A stretch of DNA of 64,000 nucleotides from Prosopocoilus inquinatus (taxonomy: Eukaryota; Arthropoda; Insecta; Coleoptera; Lucanidae), in assembly GCA_036172665.1 (NCBI GenBank), contig CM069875.1, positions 22,351,806 through 22,415,805 on the forward strand, read 5' to 3'. This document shows positions 10,694 to 22,741 of the stretch, one piece after another. The first letter of the stretch is position 1, and every line of letters begins with the position of its first letter. Below the pieces are notes generated by a model that had not been told where the DNA came from, made no database searches, and saw nothing but the letters and a program-made list of their open reading frames with translations. The position numbers and the translations under genes were made by a program.

Positions 10694-11564
10694 TATACAG
10701 ACTGTTCAAAAATAACTCGGCACTATTGTTAACTTTTTTTTATTAAAGTTACAGATACGGTTAAATTAGCAAACAAGTAGTACTTTTTGCCCTGGTTGCA
10801 ACGACGCATTGAAAAAACAATTGAATATCGCGTTTATGAAATATAGGGAAAAGAACACTTTTTTTAATGGAACAACTGTATATTATTTGACCAATCGATA
10901 GAGAATAAAATTCTGAATTAAAATTGTTCCTTATCATTTTATTGAAAATTAATTTCAATTTAATTAATTTGTGTTTCAAGAATAAAATACTAGAGAACAA
11001 TGTATGTATGTGAAAACACTAATTTTGGTTTATTTGTTTATTATAAAAGGTGTTTTTGTCTGAGTTTTGTAAAAATCTTTTAATAACAAGAATTTTCTGG
11101 GCCAGAATATGCATCTTATGAAAATTCTGTGATAGAACATGTATCTTATGAAAATTCTTTTTATTAAAAGGTTATTACGAAACTCACTCAGAAACACCTT
11201 TTATAATAAATAAAAAAAAACTAAATTTTAATGTTTTCACATACATACACAGTTTTCAAATGTTTTGTTCTTGAACACAGCCATCTTAATGAATTTGTAA
11301 AAGTCAAAATATCTTCTTTATTTATTAATCTCCGATAAAATGATAAAGAACAATTTTAATTCAGAATTTTATTCTGTATAGATTGGTTAAATAATATACA
11401 GAGTGTTCCATTAAAAAAAGTTTATTTCACAAACGCTATGTTCAATTGTTTTTCTGAATGCATCGTTGCAATCAGAACATTTAACAACACCAGTTACCGT
11501 ATCTGTAACTTTAATAATAAAAAAGTTAGCAATACAGCTGAGTTATTTTTGAACAGTCTGTATA
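10694..11564. mobile_element. ~870-bp fold-back element
   Basis: The outer ends tatacagactgttcaaaaat and the reverse complement at 11545-11564 match, and complementarity resumes inward almost to the centre (for example ttattataaaaggtgttttt against aaacaccttttataataaat). The whole element could form one long hairpin. It has no transposase. It resembles in length the fold-backs at 22742-23700 and 61594-62446. Confidence 0.75.
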
Positions 11565-14500
11565 GTACGTTATACATATAATTTGTGACCTGAAATTTTC
11601 ATTTATCCCGATTAAGAAAAAAATGAAATACCGATTTTTACTTGTAAAAAAATCTGGCAACCCTAGCGGCTACACTATGGGCAGTAAATTCGATCATCTT
11701 GAGTATGGTTCCTGAAGTTTTCATAGAAGATAAGTGTTCTTACACGGAATACAAATGGATAAAATAAAGTTTTGTTTCTAATAATTCAGATATTTAAATA
11801 TTTTAGACACCTTTAGTCAATAAACTTAAATATAGGTATGGCTTTTGAGCAATAGATTACTTTAAAGAATAAGTGTTTTGCTTAAACTCAATAATAATTA
11901 ATATTTTTTTATTCCAATAAAAATATTACTTTGATTTCTGCAACCCAAAATTAAAAAATTGGGTTTTTTTAGACAGATTGTAGTTCAAAACTTAAATTTA
12001 AGCAATGTTTATTAAAAAGCAAAACATTTTATAAAGAATAACTTTTCTTGTGTAAAGTTGATATTAACAAAGTTTTTCTTGTCAAGTCGATCTGTTGACA
12101 CACTGCACGCTTAAAAATTACATGGTAATTTGAACTATAATTTGTTTTGTTGTATTGTTTATGCTATCGTAACTTACTTTTTAGTCAGAAAACTTGACGC
12201 CTGTAGTTATAAATGCCGTTTTAAAATTTCCATTGTGCTTGTGACAAATAAGACAAATTAGTTGCAGTTGTAGGCGGTTTAGTTGTATAAAATAAAAATT
12301 TAGTTATTTCTGCCTTTTTATAAGCTGTCATTAGTTTTTTCATTGTTCAGAAATATCAAAATTAGTTTCTGCACCTTTTATTTTGTTGCTGAAAACAAAA
12401 GTCATCACGAATATAGGCACTGTTTCTACAACTAACGCATCATCAACTGGGATTATTATCACTAAAAAATGGTTATGATATCAAAAATTTAGTTGGGATT
12501 TTTAAGCCTCTAGCTACGAAAAACAAATCGTTGTGCATTACTTCGTAATAAACATTATTTTTGCGAACGCAACAATTCACAATAGTGTAGGGCATGAATG
12601 GTTTGAAAAATAAATAAAAACCACATTCACACCTGCTTAAATCAAGTTTGTTAACGGTACTTTGAGTACGATTTTCGGGCGACCATGTTCTTTTTTACCG
12701 TAACGACACGCATATGCCATGTCCTCCTAATCTCTTCCAATTGAAGTAGTCAGTGCAAGAAGTAGCTAAGTCACTTTTATGCTTTTGAGCTATTATCAAC
12801 TGAATATTTCAATATATACTCCCACATTTTTATTTATTGCTCCAGGCATTTGATTTTTTTTTACACACAGAGATACATTGGTGTACAATAAAAAGCCAAA
12901 GTTCAAATTTAGAAAATTTGCTTAGTTATGTTATAACAATTTAAATTTTAACAAAATGAAGGTACGGTAGCGGACATTAAATCCGAACAAGAATTTAGTG
13001 TAAATATAAGTAATAACACGCGTATTTTGACAAATTTGATAAATTAGAATAACAGGATTTGATATTGAAACAACTTTTCATGCTACATTCGCATCAAGAA
13101 GTAGTTATTTCCGGAAATTAGGGGCATTTCTTGCTACTTAGCAACTGCACTGAATTGGGATTCGATTGAAATTCTTGCTGTTGCTATTTGGTAAAGTTAT
13201 CGACTTCTTGGAGTTTATCTGAGTTTACCAGACGATAGTACATGTAAATTAATGTACTTGACGTTGATTATCTTAAAAATGCAAAGTATGGACTTAGCCA
13301 CTTTTTGCACTGACCCCATACATTATACATTTAACACACTCATAAATAAATAGTGCTTTTTTTGTTATAAATAAACGTTCACATCGATATTTGTCTGTAA
13401 CTAAAATGTCAATATCGGGCTTAACGTGTTAGTTAATACATAATGTGGAAACTCGCGGCATGCGACATAAATACTTTAGCATCAGTGCCTCGTGCTTGTT
13501 TTCCCGTAAACTAATTTAAGAAAGGCTTAAATAATACAAAATAGGCTCAAAAAAGAATCAATCGATGTTTAAAATTTCTAGTTCATTCGAAGCGCATATT
13601 CTATTTCAAGCAAGTCAGATGAAGAAACAAAATTATCGTTTTCTAGTCAGCCCGTTTTATCATATTGGAAAACATTAATGATCTTTAATAATCTCGTACA
13701 TAAAATGGCTTACCTACATAAACGTAAATGTGTGAAAATTTTAAGGCAAAATCCATCATTTCTTAAATTGAAATGTGGGATTGAAGATACTGAGGTTTTG
13801 TCCTTTTGAGACACACTGTGTATATTCCATTCAAGATTTTAACAATTTAAACATTTATTCTAACCTATTCATAATTACAGATTTTTTTTAATTTAAATTT
13901 TAGCATTTTTGAACATTTTATTTTTTTCGACCATAAGCCGGAATTTACCACATTCTAAAAAGTTTTTAGATATTTTAGAATAAGCAAAAGCTATTATAAA
14001 GGGTCACTTTTTTCGAAAACTCAAGAATAAAAAGAAAATCCTAATGTGAACCAACCCCATTCGTAGACACAGTATATACTATCTTTTTTTAAATTGCACC
14101 ATGATCTTTAATTTCAGAGTTGTTATAAATACCACGTATGCGATATCACGTATCAAGTATATTGTTTTTCAGTCTTTTACAGAAACTATATATTCATTTA
14201 AGTTGCACAACACTGACAATAAACGGCAATATTTTATAAATTTCGGGTATATTTTCGTATAAGTGTTCTTTCAAATAGAATGTATTTCGAACAAATGTCT
14301 TTGAACCAAATGAAATATCGACTAAATCCGATTCGCTGAAATGCATTGATATCACGTCAGTCGTGGAAAAATGAGGTCGCTTTCTTTAGTGCGCTACAAA
14401 TCCTATTGTATTGATTCCATAGTAATGCTTGCATTATAATAGAAGTGAGAATATTGCAGATGGACAGCGGAATCGCCGTGTCCGCTTTAACCGGATTTTC

Positions 14501-14707
14501 TAATCTCGTTAATGTTAACAACAGTGAACAGCATTGCGACGCGTCGCGTCATCATAATCCAAAATCGCATTGGCAGCTTAGGACTGAATGATAATATGAA
14601 TAATATTTTTTTTTTCAGCCTCCGTCTAAAATTAATGATTTTCCGTTCGTTTCAATTGTCCTTTGCATGCCTAGGCAGGAAAATAAAAATAGGAATTTTG
14701 CATTAAC
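11565..14707. other. AT-rich non-coding stretch with a weak internal inverted repeat
   Basis: No recognisable gene. 12749-12773 (gtcagtgcaagaagtagcta...) is close to the reverse complement of 13290-13313 (...ttagccactttttgcactgac), so a diverged ~570-bp inverted-repeat element may be present. Near 14460-14570 the composition is less AT-rich, but I recognise no protein there. Confidence 0.35.
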
Positions 14708-14918
14708 GAATTTTATAGCGATGAACAGATAAACAGCGACATCTTACGATCGCTTTTTGACCTGACATTGCAGTAGGATAGACAAATTGAAGCGGGATTT
14801 GCTCCTAATAAGTCCCCCATGCAAGGTGGCCGGCCATGCTTGCTGTCAAAGCATAATGAAAGTTTTCAGAAAAATTTTGTGCAAATCGTTTTTGATTGCA
14901 GTGAAAACCTCGAGCAGG

Positions 14919-14963
14919 CTCTGTACAGCTGTTTCAGTCCTGCTTGAGGCTTCTTCAGCAGAG
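14919..14963 (-). ncRNA. Hammerhead ribozyme motif, retrozyme type (minus copy)
   Basis: Minus strand order: stem I CTCTG, core CTGAAGA, stem II AGCCT-CAAGC-AGGACT (five pairs with one bulged A), GAAA, stem III ACAGCTGT (fully palindromic, no loop), cleavage-site A, stem I return CAGAG. Every invariant core base of a type I hammerhead is present. A loopless palindromic stem III suggests function as a dimer, as in tandem repeats. Confidence 0.75.
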
Positions 14964-15443
14964 ACGTAGCTCGACATTCCAACTGCAAACAAAAACGACT
15001 TATCCAATTTATTCGCAATTGCGATTTAAGAGTGATGAACAGATAAAATAGCAACATCTTACGATCGCTTTTTGACCTGACATTGCAGTAGGATAGACAA
15101 ATTGAAGCGGGATTTGCTCCTAATATGTCCCCCATACAAGATGGCCATGCTTGCTGTCAAAGCATAATGAAAATTTTCAGAAAAATTTTGTGCACTGCAA
15201 TCAAAAACGATTTGCACAAAATTTTTCTGAAAACTTTCATTATGCTTTGACAGCAAGCATGGCCACCTTGCATGGGGGACATATTAGGAGCAAATCCCGC
15301 TTCAATTTGTCTATCCTACTGCAATGTCAGGTCAAAAAGCGATCGTAAGGTGTTGCTATTTTATCTGTTCATCACTCTTAAATCGCAATTGCGAATAAAT
15401 TGGACAAGTCGTTTTTGTTTGCAGTTGGAATGTCGAGCTACGT

Positions 15444-15488
15444 CTCTGCTGAAGAAGCCTCAAGCAGGACTGAAACAGCTGTACAGAG
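15444..15488 (+). ncRNA. Hammerhead ribozyme motif, retrozyme type (plus copy)
   Basis: Identical in all 45 positions to the motif on the minus strand at 14919-14963. Predicted scissile position is after A15483 in the GUA triplet. Conservation between the two arms may reflect recent origin rather than selection. Confidence 0.75.
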
Positions 15489-15550
15489 GCTGCTCGAGAT
15501 TTTCACTGCAATCAAAAACGATTTGCACAAAATTTTTCTGAGAATTTTAT

Positions 15551-15679
15551 AGCGTTTTCCACTTCCACTTCCTTGCATTCAGTGCGCACTGAGTGTATCT
15601 CCATCTCGGTTCAGTTTTATGTAATAAAACGAGATAGAGATACACTCGGTGCACACTGATGCAGCCAACGAAAAACGCT
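15551..15679. mobile_element. Small MITE with nested palindrome
   Basis: Ends agcgttttcc and aaaaacgct are inverted. Inside, cagtgcgcactgagtgtatct pairs with agatacactcggtgcacactg around ttttatgtaataaaa. A degraded relative is visible at about 35993-36065 (gagtgcgcactcaagg ... ttatgtaataaaac). The retrozyme-like element appears to have inserted at its left edge, duplicating gaattttatagcg. Confidence 0.6.
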
Positions 15680-16895
15680 TTTAGATTGATAGCGCTGAGT
15701 GACATTGAATTCAGTTCCTGTAATTCAGCACTGAATTATGCTGCTAACATAATAGAGATGGGCAAAGTGACTCTTTTAGTGGAGCTAACTCTTTTCATCA
15801 GACTCACTGATGTGAGCTGACTCAATGAATCAGTTCAAAAGAGCTGCTTGTTTCACTTTGTTCTGTAAGCATGGCGGGTTTACAGAGCTGTACGGATGAT
15901 AGCTCTGTACAAAAATTACGCTTAGCTTCAGCCTTGATGGTCACGTACTTACACACATAAAAATGTTTGGGATTAATTGTAATCTGCCCATTCGGTGTTA
16001 AAATGTATAAAGTTTTATCTGAAAAGTTGTTAATCTTCATCTAATTTGGCGTTATTGTTCTCTTTTTCGGACTAAATTGTATCTAAAAATGTTTACTCCA
16101 ACAAGGATAAGCTTAACTCTGCTCTACTACATACGTTTAAAGGGTAAACATCCTCACGAAAAAGTGTTCCCTGGCGTCCAAAAAGTGTTAGAATTAAAAA
16201 CAGATTTTTATCAGTGTACGCTCTTGGATAAAAAGAAACGAACGAATAAGAATTAATACTTTGCTAAAGCAAACCTTTTCTGCTCTGAATTAGAATTAAG
16301 CAAAGTTCCGAATGTTCAACTTTTGTTACCCACGATGGATACACACATTTACATTATGAAAGTAGTCACAATTCAATCCTCGTAAACGATACATTAAATA
16401 TTAAATAAATCATATCGATAATCGCACTCAAATTAGATAGTGAATACCTAAAGAATATCGCAGTTAGAGTTGCTTTTAAGAATGGTGATTCTCGTGAACA
16501 GTTCACAAAAGCTACAAATTTTGCTTGTTTTTTTTTATTTTATACTTACGTTATTTTAATTGATTTACTTGTTGCTGCGTTTTTTTGTGCAGTCATTTGA
16601 CTGCATGTATTTACATGTTTTTCTGCATTTCGTGCAACAGTTCAAAATGTTTTGTAATGTAATGTAAAATCATTTTTATGAACTACAAAAACAACAAAGA
16701 ATTTAATATAAAGCAAATTCTGTATGAACATATGTAAACGGCTTTATTTATTAACTCAAAAAGTATCTAAATTAAACACTAATTATACAACGAAAAGATT
16801 TAATCAAAAGAACGCTAGTGGAAATATTAAAAAATACGTCTGCTCTCATTTACTACATGGATCGCACTAAAAAAATGTTAAGTGTTTTCCTAATC

Positions 16896-19800
16896 GACCA
16901 GAGGGATGCATCCTTATCGCTGTTGGGTCTGGCTGACTCCTAGGCGACGAGTATTTACAGTCGGCCAATCCTGACAGCTTCACGTCCTCGGGAAGCCATT
17001 TCCTCTGGCGGCTGTAACCAAAGAAGAATAAGTGACACAAAAGGAATGTCAGGTGCGCAGCACGTTGCTTGCACCATCTAGATCTTCCTCAGACGTATTA
17101 GAGGAATCCGAACTGGCAACAGTCCGAAATTATTTCATCGTTTCAGAGGGACGTATCCCGTCCTATGCTTTCGGCGAACGTCTTCGCACCAGACATACCT
17201 ACTGGTATCGTAACAGATGTTCACGTAAGAACACGTTATGTGCCTAGCACGTTGCTTGCACTATCTGAATCACCGTCAGACGTATCAAAGGTATCAGAAC
17301 TTACTACCGTATGAAACGGTTTCATTTTGTCAGAGGGACATATCCCTTTATATGCTTTCTGCGAACGTTTCGCACCCGGCATATCTTCAACAAAGTACCG
17401 ATCGTTATCGAGAACCTTGGTTACAATAAATGGCCCGTGATATCGTGGCTCAAGTTTCCTGCTCTTACCATCTTGTGAGCACTTTGCTCTTTGGACCAAC
17501 ACATGCTGCCCAACCCTATAACATCGTGGTCTAGCGTGTCTAGCATTATATAGTCGTTTCTGCACGTTTTGCTGATCAACTATATGTTGCGATACATTAG
17601 CGCGTACACTACTTAGATCCACGGACTCCTCATTGCTTACCTCGATACTGAGGAATGAATCGTTAATCCCTCGGGGCCGGTACCCAAGAAATACTTCATA
17701 AGGTGTCTTACCAGTAGCAGAGCTGATAGTCGAGTTAATTCCTCATCTAACCTTACTTATAGCCTCGTCCCATCGCGTTTCGTCCTCCGTTGATGATGTT
17801 AACGCCGAAAGGATAGTGCGATTCATCCTTTCTACTTGACCATTTGCACGGGGAGTAGCAGTCGCACATAATACTCGCTTTATACCTAACTCAGAACAAA
17901 AATTAGTAAATATTTCACTCGTGAAAGCGCTTCCCCGATCACAGATCAATCGTCGTGGAACACCAAACGTGTCGATAATGTCAGTTAAAAACTGAATCAC
18001 AGGTGCTGACTTTGTAGATGCAACTGCTTTCATAAAAGTAAATTTCGTAAAACCATCTATAGCTACGATTAAATACGCATTCTTCTTGACACTTTTAACA
18101 AACGGCCCTAGATGATCCAAATGCAGGGTATCCATAGGCATAGTTTTCTTTTCAATGCAGTTCAAGTCACCTGGTCGTTTTCCGGATGGTGTCTTATTAT
18201 AAAGACACCCCAAACATGAAGCAATATAATTTCGGACGTAAGTTCTCATTGAAGGAAACCAGTAGCGGTGATTAAGCGCTTCCAATATTTTATCGACAGC
18301 AAAATGTCCCGCTCCGTCGTGGTAAAACATTAGGAGCCTCCGGCGAGCCGTCTTCGGTACCACCCATCGGAGTCCTTTGTTTGTTTTACGATACAGTCGA
18401 TTATTTTGTAAAACATATTCATCGTGTACATTTCGTTCTTGGTCGGTGGTTGCAATTCGGGCCAATACTTCGTATAGGTATTTGCAACGTTTGTCGTTAA
18501 GTTGTGCCGAAAGAACCCAATCACTTTCTTCGACGTTAACGAGCATGATTGGAATATCATCGAATCCTTCCGAGCTTTCTACAGGGTTTCTACTAAGTGC
18601 ATCCACATGGCTCATCTTCGTTCCCGGACGATACTCGATTGTGAAATCATATTCTTGTGTTGTCAACCACCATCGAGCAATCCTAGGAACCAAATCCCTT
18701 TTCGTTAGTGTGCTTCTCAAAGCGTTGCAATCCGTTACGATTTTGAAAGATTTTCCTATCAAGTACACTCTAAATTTTTGAAGGGAGTTAACCACCGCTA
18801 AAGTTTCTAGTTCATACTGCACCGGTTTTAATTCTCCGTCACGTTGCTCTTGTAGAAGTATACCTCCTATGCCCCACTTACTCGCATCTGTATGCACCTC
18901 GGTTTGAGCGGATGGATCAAATAAAGCTAAAACCGGACGCGTGACCAGCTTTGCTTTAAGCTCATTAAAAGCTTCTGACTCTTCATTGTCCCATTTGAAA
19001 CATGCATTCTTTCTAGTTAATTTGGTCAATGGTCTTGCAATCTTCGCAAAATTGTAAATAAATTTTCGAAAATAGCTGGTAAGTCCTAAAAATTGTCTAA
19101 CTTCATGTACATTCCTGGGTGGAGGAAATTCATTAACGGCGTTGATTTTGTCCCTCCCCGGTTTAATACCATTACCGCTGATTTCATGTCCCAAGTAATG
19201 TATTTCACTCCGTAAAAAGTGACATTTATCAAATCTCAAGGTTAAATGAGAATCGCGAAATAGCTTTAATACCGTGGCTAAATGTGCTAATCCATCCTCA
19301 GCAGTCGATGACGGTATGAGGACATCATCGTGGTAAGCCATGGCAGTCGTAAATCGGAGTGATCCAAGTATTCTGTTCATGGTTCTTTGAAAAATTGCCG
19401 GTGCGTTAACTAATCCAAACGGCATTCGTAAGTATTCGTAATGACCGTCCGGGGTCACGAGCGACCGATATCTGATGATAGCCGGACGCCAAATCCAAAG
19501 TTGTAAAATATCGACATCCCTTTAATCTATCCAGTAAATCGTCGATACGGGGAAGGGGATATTTGTCCTTTATAGTTTTACTATTTAATGCTCTATAGTC
19601 AACGCACATTCTGAGTTCACCGTTCTTTTTCTTTACCAGCAGAATTGGGCTGGCGTAGGGCGAAACCGATTCACGTATGATTTGGTTATCGAGTAAATCT
19701 TTAACTATACTCTGAACCTTTCCGCGTTCAGAATACGATAAACGATATGGGCGATAAGTGATAGGTTTATCATCCTGCAAAGATATCGATATTTCACTGC

Positions 19801-21313
19801 TCGGGCAGTTGCCCAACTCATTTAGTTCATTTGCAAAGCAATCACGATATTCATTCAGTAAAGTTAGCAACTTCATCTTAACTTGATCGTCTAATTCATT
19901 ACCTGATTGATTTTGTATGTCTGACAATTGGAAACTACGAACAGACTTAGATTTAATTTGGAGGTAAGTCAGTACATCATTGGACTCAGCGACACACGTC
20001 ATTCCTCTCGCAACAACTCTGACTTTCTTGTATTCTATAGGGTGATTCGATAAATTCATAACTGGTATCACGCCTCCCGATTCGAGATTTACAACGCATC
20101 TTGGAAGTATGTGAAATTGGTCGGGCCAATTTCGATGTTGCAAATCAACAAATATATTTCCCGGTTCATCGTTACTATAAAGTGATATGTGACCTATGTG
20201 CAGGGGAGGGATTACCACCCCTTCTTTTGCCAGTAAAGTTATTTTTCTGGAAGGCAGAGACTCGAGTTCAGGCAGCTGCACATCTTGTTTATTAAATAAC
20301 CTCACTTGGCGATCCCGAACAACTAGAGTCACGTTATCATGATTTATAAACGGTTGTCCAACTATTATAGGTACTTGCTGTACATCATCAGGAACGACTA
20401 ATGCATCGACTTGGGCGAAAGCTAAATCAACATGAAGATCAACGCGAACTTTCGAAGTAATAGTAACTGAGCCTCCAGCGAAACCGCATAAACGTATACG
20501 AACAGGTTCTCGTTTTAGATTCAACTGATTCACAATAGATTCGCGCATTGTCACTGCATTACTGCCACAGTCTACGTAACCCCTCAAAGGTATATCGCAT
20601 ATCACGCAATCGATAAAATAACAGTCATTGTTCGACACATTTTCGCTTATATATAAAGAATTCCACTCACCCTCGATAGTCTTGGTGTTTCCAGCCGAGT
20701 TCCCGGACTTAGTGCAGTTGGACGTAGCATGACCTAGGAGATGGCACTTCTTGCATTCCAAACGGGGCTTGAAACACTTGGCTGCAATGTGACCTCTTTG
20801 ATGGCAGTTGAAACATTTCACATGTCCATCCTCCCCTCGTCTGTCCTGCACTCTGCGAGCAATGACGCTTCTCAAATCAGTTCGAGACCCATGCCGAGAT
20901 ATTTTCCCATTATCAGAGGTACCCGAACGTGATGGCATAGAAGATAAATACTCTTCGAACAAAAGTTCTGGAGTTTCATATCGCCCAGCTCTAGCACCTT
21001 GTTGATCAACAGGATCATTTAGTCCATCGATCAGACAGGCCACTGCAAATTTTCCCGTAATTTGGCACGGTCGAAGCAGTTCCATTTTTTTAAAGTAATA
21101 AGTGGTCATTGTTTCCGAAGCACGCTTTTTACGATCGAGCATTTGTCGCAAGGCCGTGGGATAGTCAACGTGATTAGGAAACGTTTTCTTAATCAGCGCT
21201 TTCCATTCGTTCCAGGTATGATTGTAGTCCGTAAGACTGTCCGTAAGACCAGAGGGATGCATCCTTATCGCTGTTGGGTCTGGCTGACTCCTTCTAGGCG
21301 ACGAGTATTTACA
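16896..21313 (-). mobile_element. Degenerate Ty3/Gypsy element bounded by 64/67-bp direct repeats
   Basis: Copies of the same segment (gaccagagggatgcatcctt ... gagtatttaca) lie at 16896-16959 and 21247-21313, differing by a 3-bp indel. On the minus strand they begin TGTAAATACTCG, like an LTR start. Between them is a damaged gag-pol. The 5' repeat is joined directly to the middle of gag, so most of the 5' LTR/leader/gag N-terminus seems deleted. Whether the repeats are whole short LTRs or LTR remnants is unclear, and no TSD was found. Confidence 0.7.
17055..17400 (-). repeat. Diverged tandem duplication at the 3' end of the Gypsy pol
   Basis: 17055-17220 and 17238-17400 share ordered blocks: gcacgttgcttgca, tcagacgtat, tttca...cagagggac(g/a)tatccc, tatgctttc.gcgaacgt and cgcacc.g(a)catatctt. 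They are about 183 bp apart. The copy at 17238-17400 is in the pol frame; the other is outside it and decayed. Confidence 0.6.
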
Positions 21314-21316
21314 CAT
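17236..21316 (-). pseudogene. Gypsy gag-pol pseudogene
   Basis: From 21316: partial gag (WNEWKALIKKTFPNH), two zinc knuckles (CFNCHQRGHIAAKC, CKKCHLLGHATSNC), protease-like VDCGSNAV, and RT fingers (YPLPRIDDLLD, LDLASGYHQI). At about 19406-19458 the frame shifts, with loss of the residues between YHQI and TPDGHYEYL. The second frame holds YHDDVL as the YxDD box, RNase H with an apparent in-frame deletion between LKPVQ and YELETLAVV, the HHCC finger, and the integrase core. A TGA at 17745-17743 interrupts integrase, after which the same frame stays open to 17236. So there are at least three lesions: frameshifting deletion, RNase H deletion, nonsense codon. Ty3/Gypsy by domain order. Confidence 0.88.
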
Positions 21317-21600
21317 AAACGTAAATTAATTATACACGTTATTTTTACGGGCTCAAATTATTTTATTTTAGTACTGCTATACCCGAGAGCGTAAGCAAGA
21401 TTCCAAAATATATCGGTATCGAGTTGAGCACCGAGATATAGAGTCAAGAGCTGCCTGCGATAATAAATGTAATAATTGCGAAGGCAAGAGCTGAGAGCTA
21501 CTTCGCATAAACACAAGCGAGTTGTTTCATCGACTCTTTTCGTCGAGTCGACTCGGTGAGTCAGCTCACTCATGAGTTATTACACATCTCTATAACATAA

Positions 21601-22312
21601 GAAAGACAAATTTCCTAACCGACGCTATTTTGACAATAATAATTGTTTTAATTTAAAAACTTTGTTGTCCGAAAAAATGTTGGGTATCACGCGTCCAGAA
21701 ACTTTTTTGCGAGTATTCGCACTTGTGGGGCCTCGGCTTCGCCTCAGCTCCATAAACCGTGCTCATATTTGCAAGTCCAGTTTCTGACCTAGTGATACAA
21801 ATAACTATTTTCCTATTTTCAAATATAAATCGTCTTGCGGCAAAGTCAGCAAAAATAACATCCATTTTGATTATTCCTTTTGAGCTTTTTTGTTGTGATG
21901 TAAAGTAGAGATGAGACGAATTCTAAAGTTTTTCGAATCCGAGTCCGTATCCAAATCCTAAAATATTCTGCAATGTTTAGTTCAGCTAAAAATACCTAAT
22001 AATAAAAGATCTTAAATGAAGTAAAGCAAATTTATTTAAAAGCAAATTAAAAGTTGTTCAGTGATTATTAAGACATGTTTACCTACTTTTGATTTACAAT
22101 TAGTAAACACTAGTTTAACACAGTTGAAATGACACAAACAATAATGTACAACACTTATTTTAATAAAGAATATTTCAACAGTTCATCGTATACTATGTGG
22201 CCGAAGATGCTCGCACTATCGCTCGCTAAATGTAGACTGTTCAAATTGCGCGCCATACTCCTTCAAACATCCAATACCGCCGTTATTAGAAACGCCTGAA
22301 ACGCCATCGAAC
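21601..22312. other. Intergenic, nothing recognised
   Basis: AT-rich to about 22200, then richer in G+C towards the possible LTR. A short minus ORF at 21653-21865 shows no known motifs. Confidence 0.25.
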
Positions 22313-22496
22313 TGTCACGAACCCTCTAGAACATTCCGGACAGGCGGCGTGCGTTCTCCAGAACGCCGGTAAAAATCATTCCGTCAACCCGAGAAGGAGG
22401 CGGTTGACTAACAGATGGCGCCGCTAGACGGAATATAAAATTTATTAGCTTCCGTCTGAAACACAATTCTCTTTTTATTCTGTCAAATTAATTACA
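22313..22496 (+). mobile_element. Possible short solo LTR (plus strand)
   Basis: Runs from tgtcacgaaccc to aattaattaca (TG...CA), with a G+C-rich U3 and a TATA-like aatataaaat near 22430. It contains a two-unit heat-shock-like agaacattcc. There is no target duplication and no internal domain, so this is tentative; a cellular promoter is the alternative. Confidence 0.35.
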
Positions 22497-22741
22497 AAAA
22501 TACGGGGTGTCCCAACGATTCAACCAAAAAGCTTTAAAAACAAGAGTTGTGCAAACTCGAAATTTTGCACAATTTAAAACTATTTTACTATACAAATTTT
22601 TCGTTATTAAGTTACAAACCAAGCCTATTTGTTCTTATGGAAATTAACATTTTATAACATATTTGGATATTACTTGAAGAGCTGACGAAAATAATAACAT
22701 ATTAACTTATTTGCAATAGTGCTCGAGTTATTTCGTATTCT

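Larger units (their letters stand above)
14721..15541. mobile_element. Retrozyme-like element: tandem and inverted ~314-bp hammerhead units
   Basis: Two perfectly sized arms of 329 bp (14866-15194 and 15213-15541) are inverted around an 18-bp centre. In addition 14721-14880 repeats directly at 15035-15193, an offset of 314 bp. Read on the minus strand the left half is therefore about 1.5 tandem units, joined to an inverted unit. Each full unit carries one 45-nt hammerhead. The 13-mer gaattttatagcg flanks the whole (14708-14720 and 15542-15554) as a target duplication. No protein is plausible; the short ORFs simply read through the repeat. This matches animal retrozymes: small non-coding retroelements of tandem hammerhead monomers. 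Classification is by structure only. Confidence 0.75.
15753..21592. mobile_element. hAT-type element with 8-bp TSD, hosting a nested Gypsy
   Basis: The ends TAGAGATGGGCAAAGTGACTC and (reverse complement of right end) TAGAGATGTGTAATAACTC are related, and both continue into gagctgactca-type subterminal sequence. The 8-mer taacataa flanks the element at 15745-15752 and 21593-21600, the TSD size of hAT transposons. After removal of the nested Gypsy (about 16896-21313) roughly 1.4 kb remains. It shows no transposase motifs, so it was probably a non-autonomous member. Confidence 0.8.

Noticed and set aside
14866..15541. Short ORFs on both strands (about 65-89 codons) with almost identical sequences
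   Set aside because: They mirror the inverted, ribozyme-bearing repeat; the same peptide appears on both strands because the DNA is palindromic. No start context, motif or splice support.
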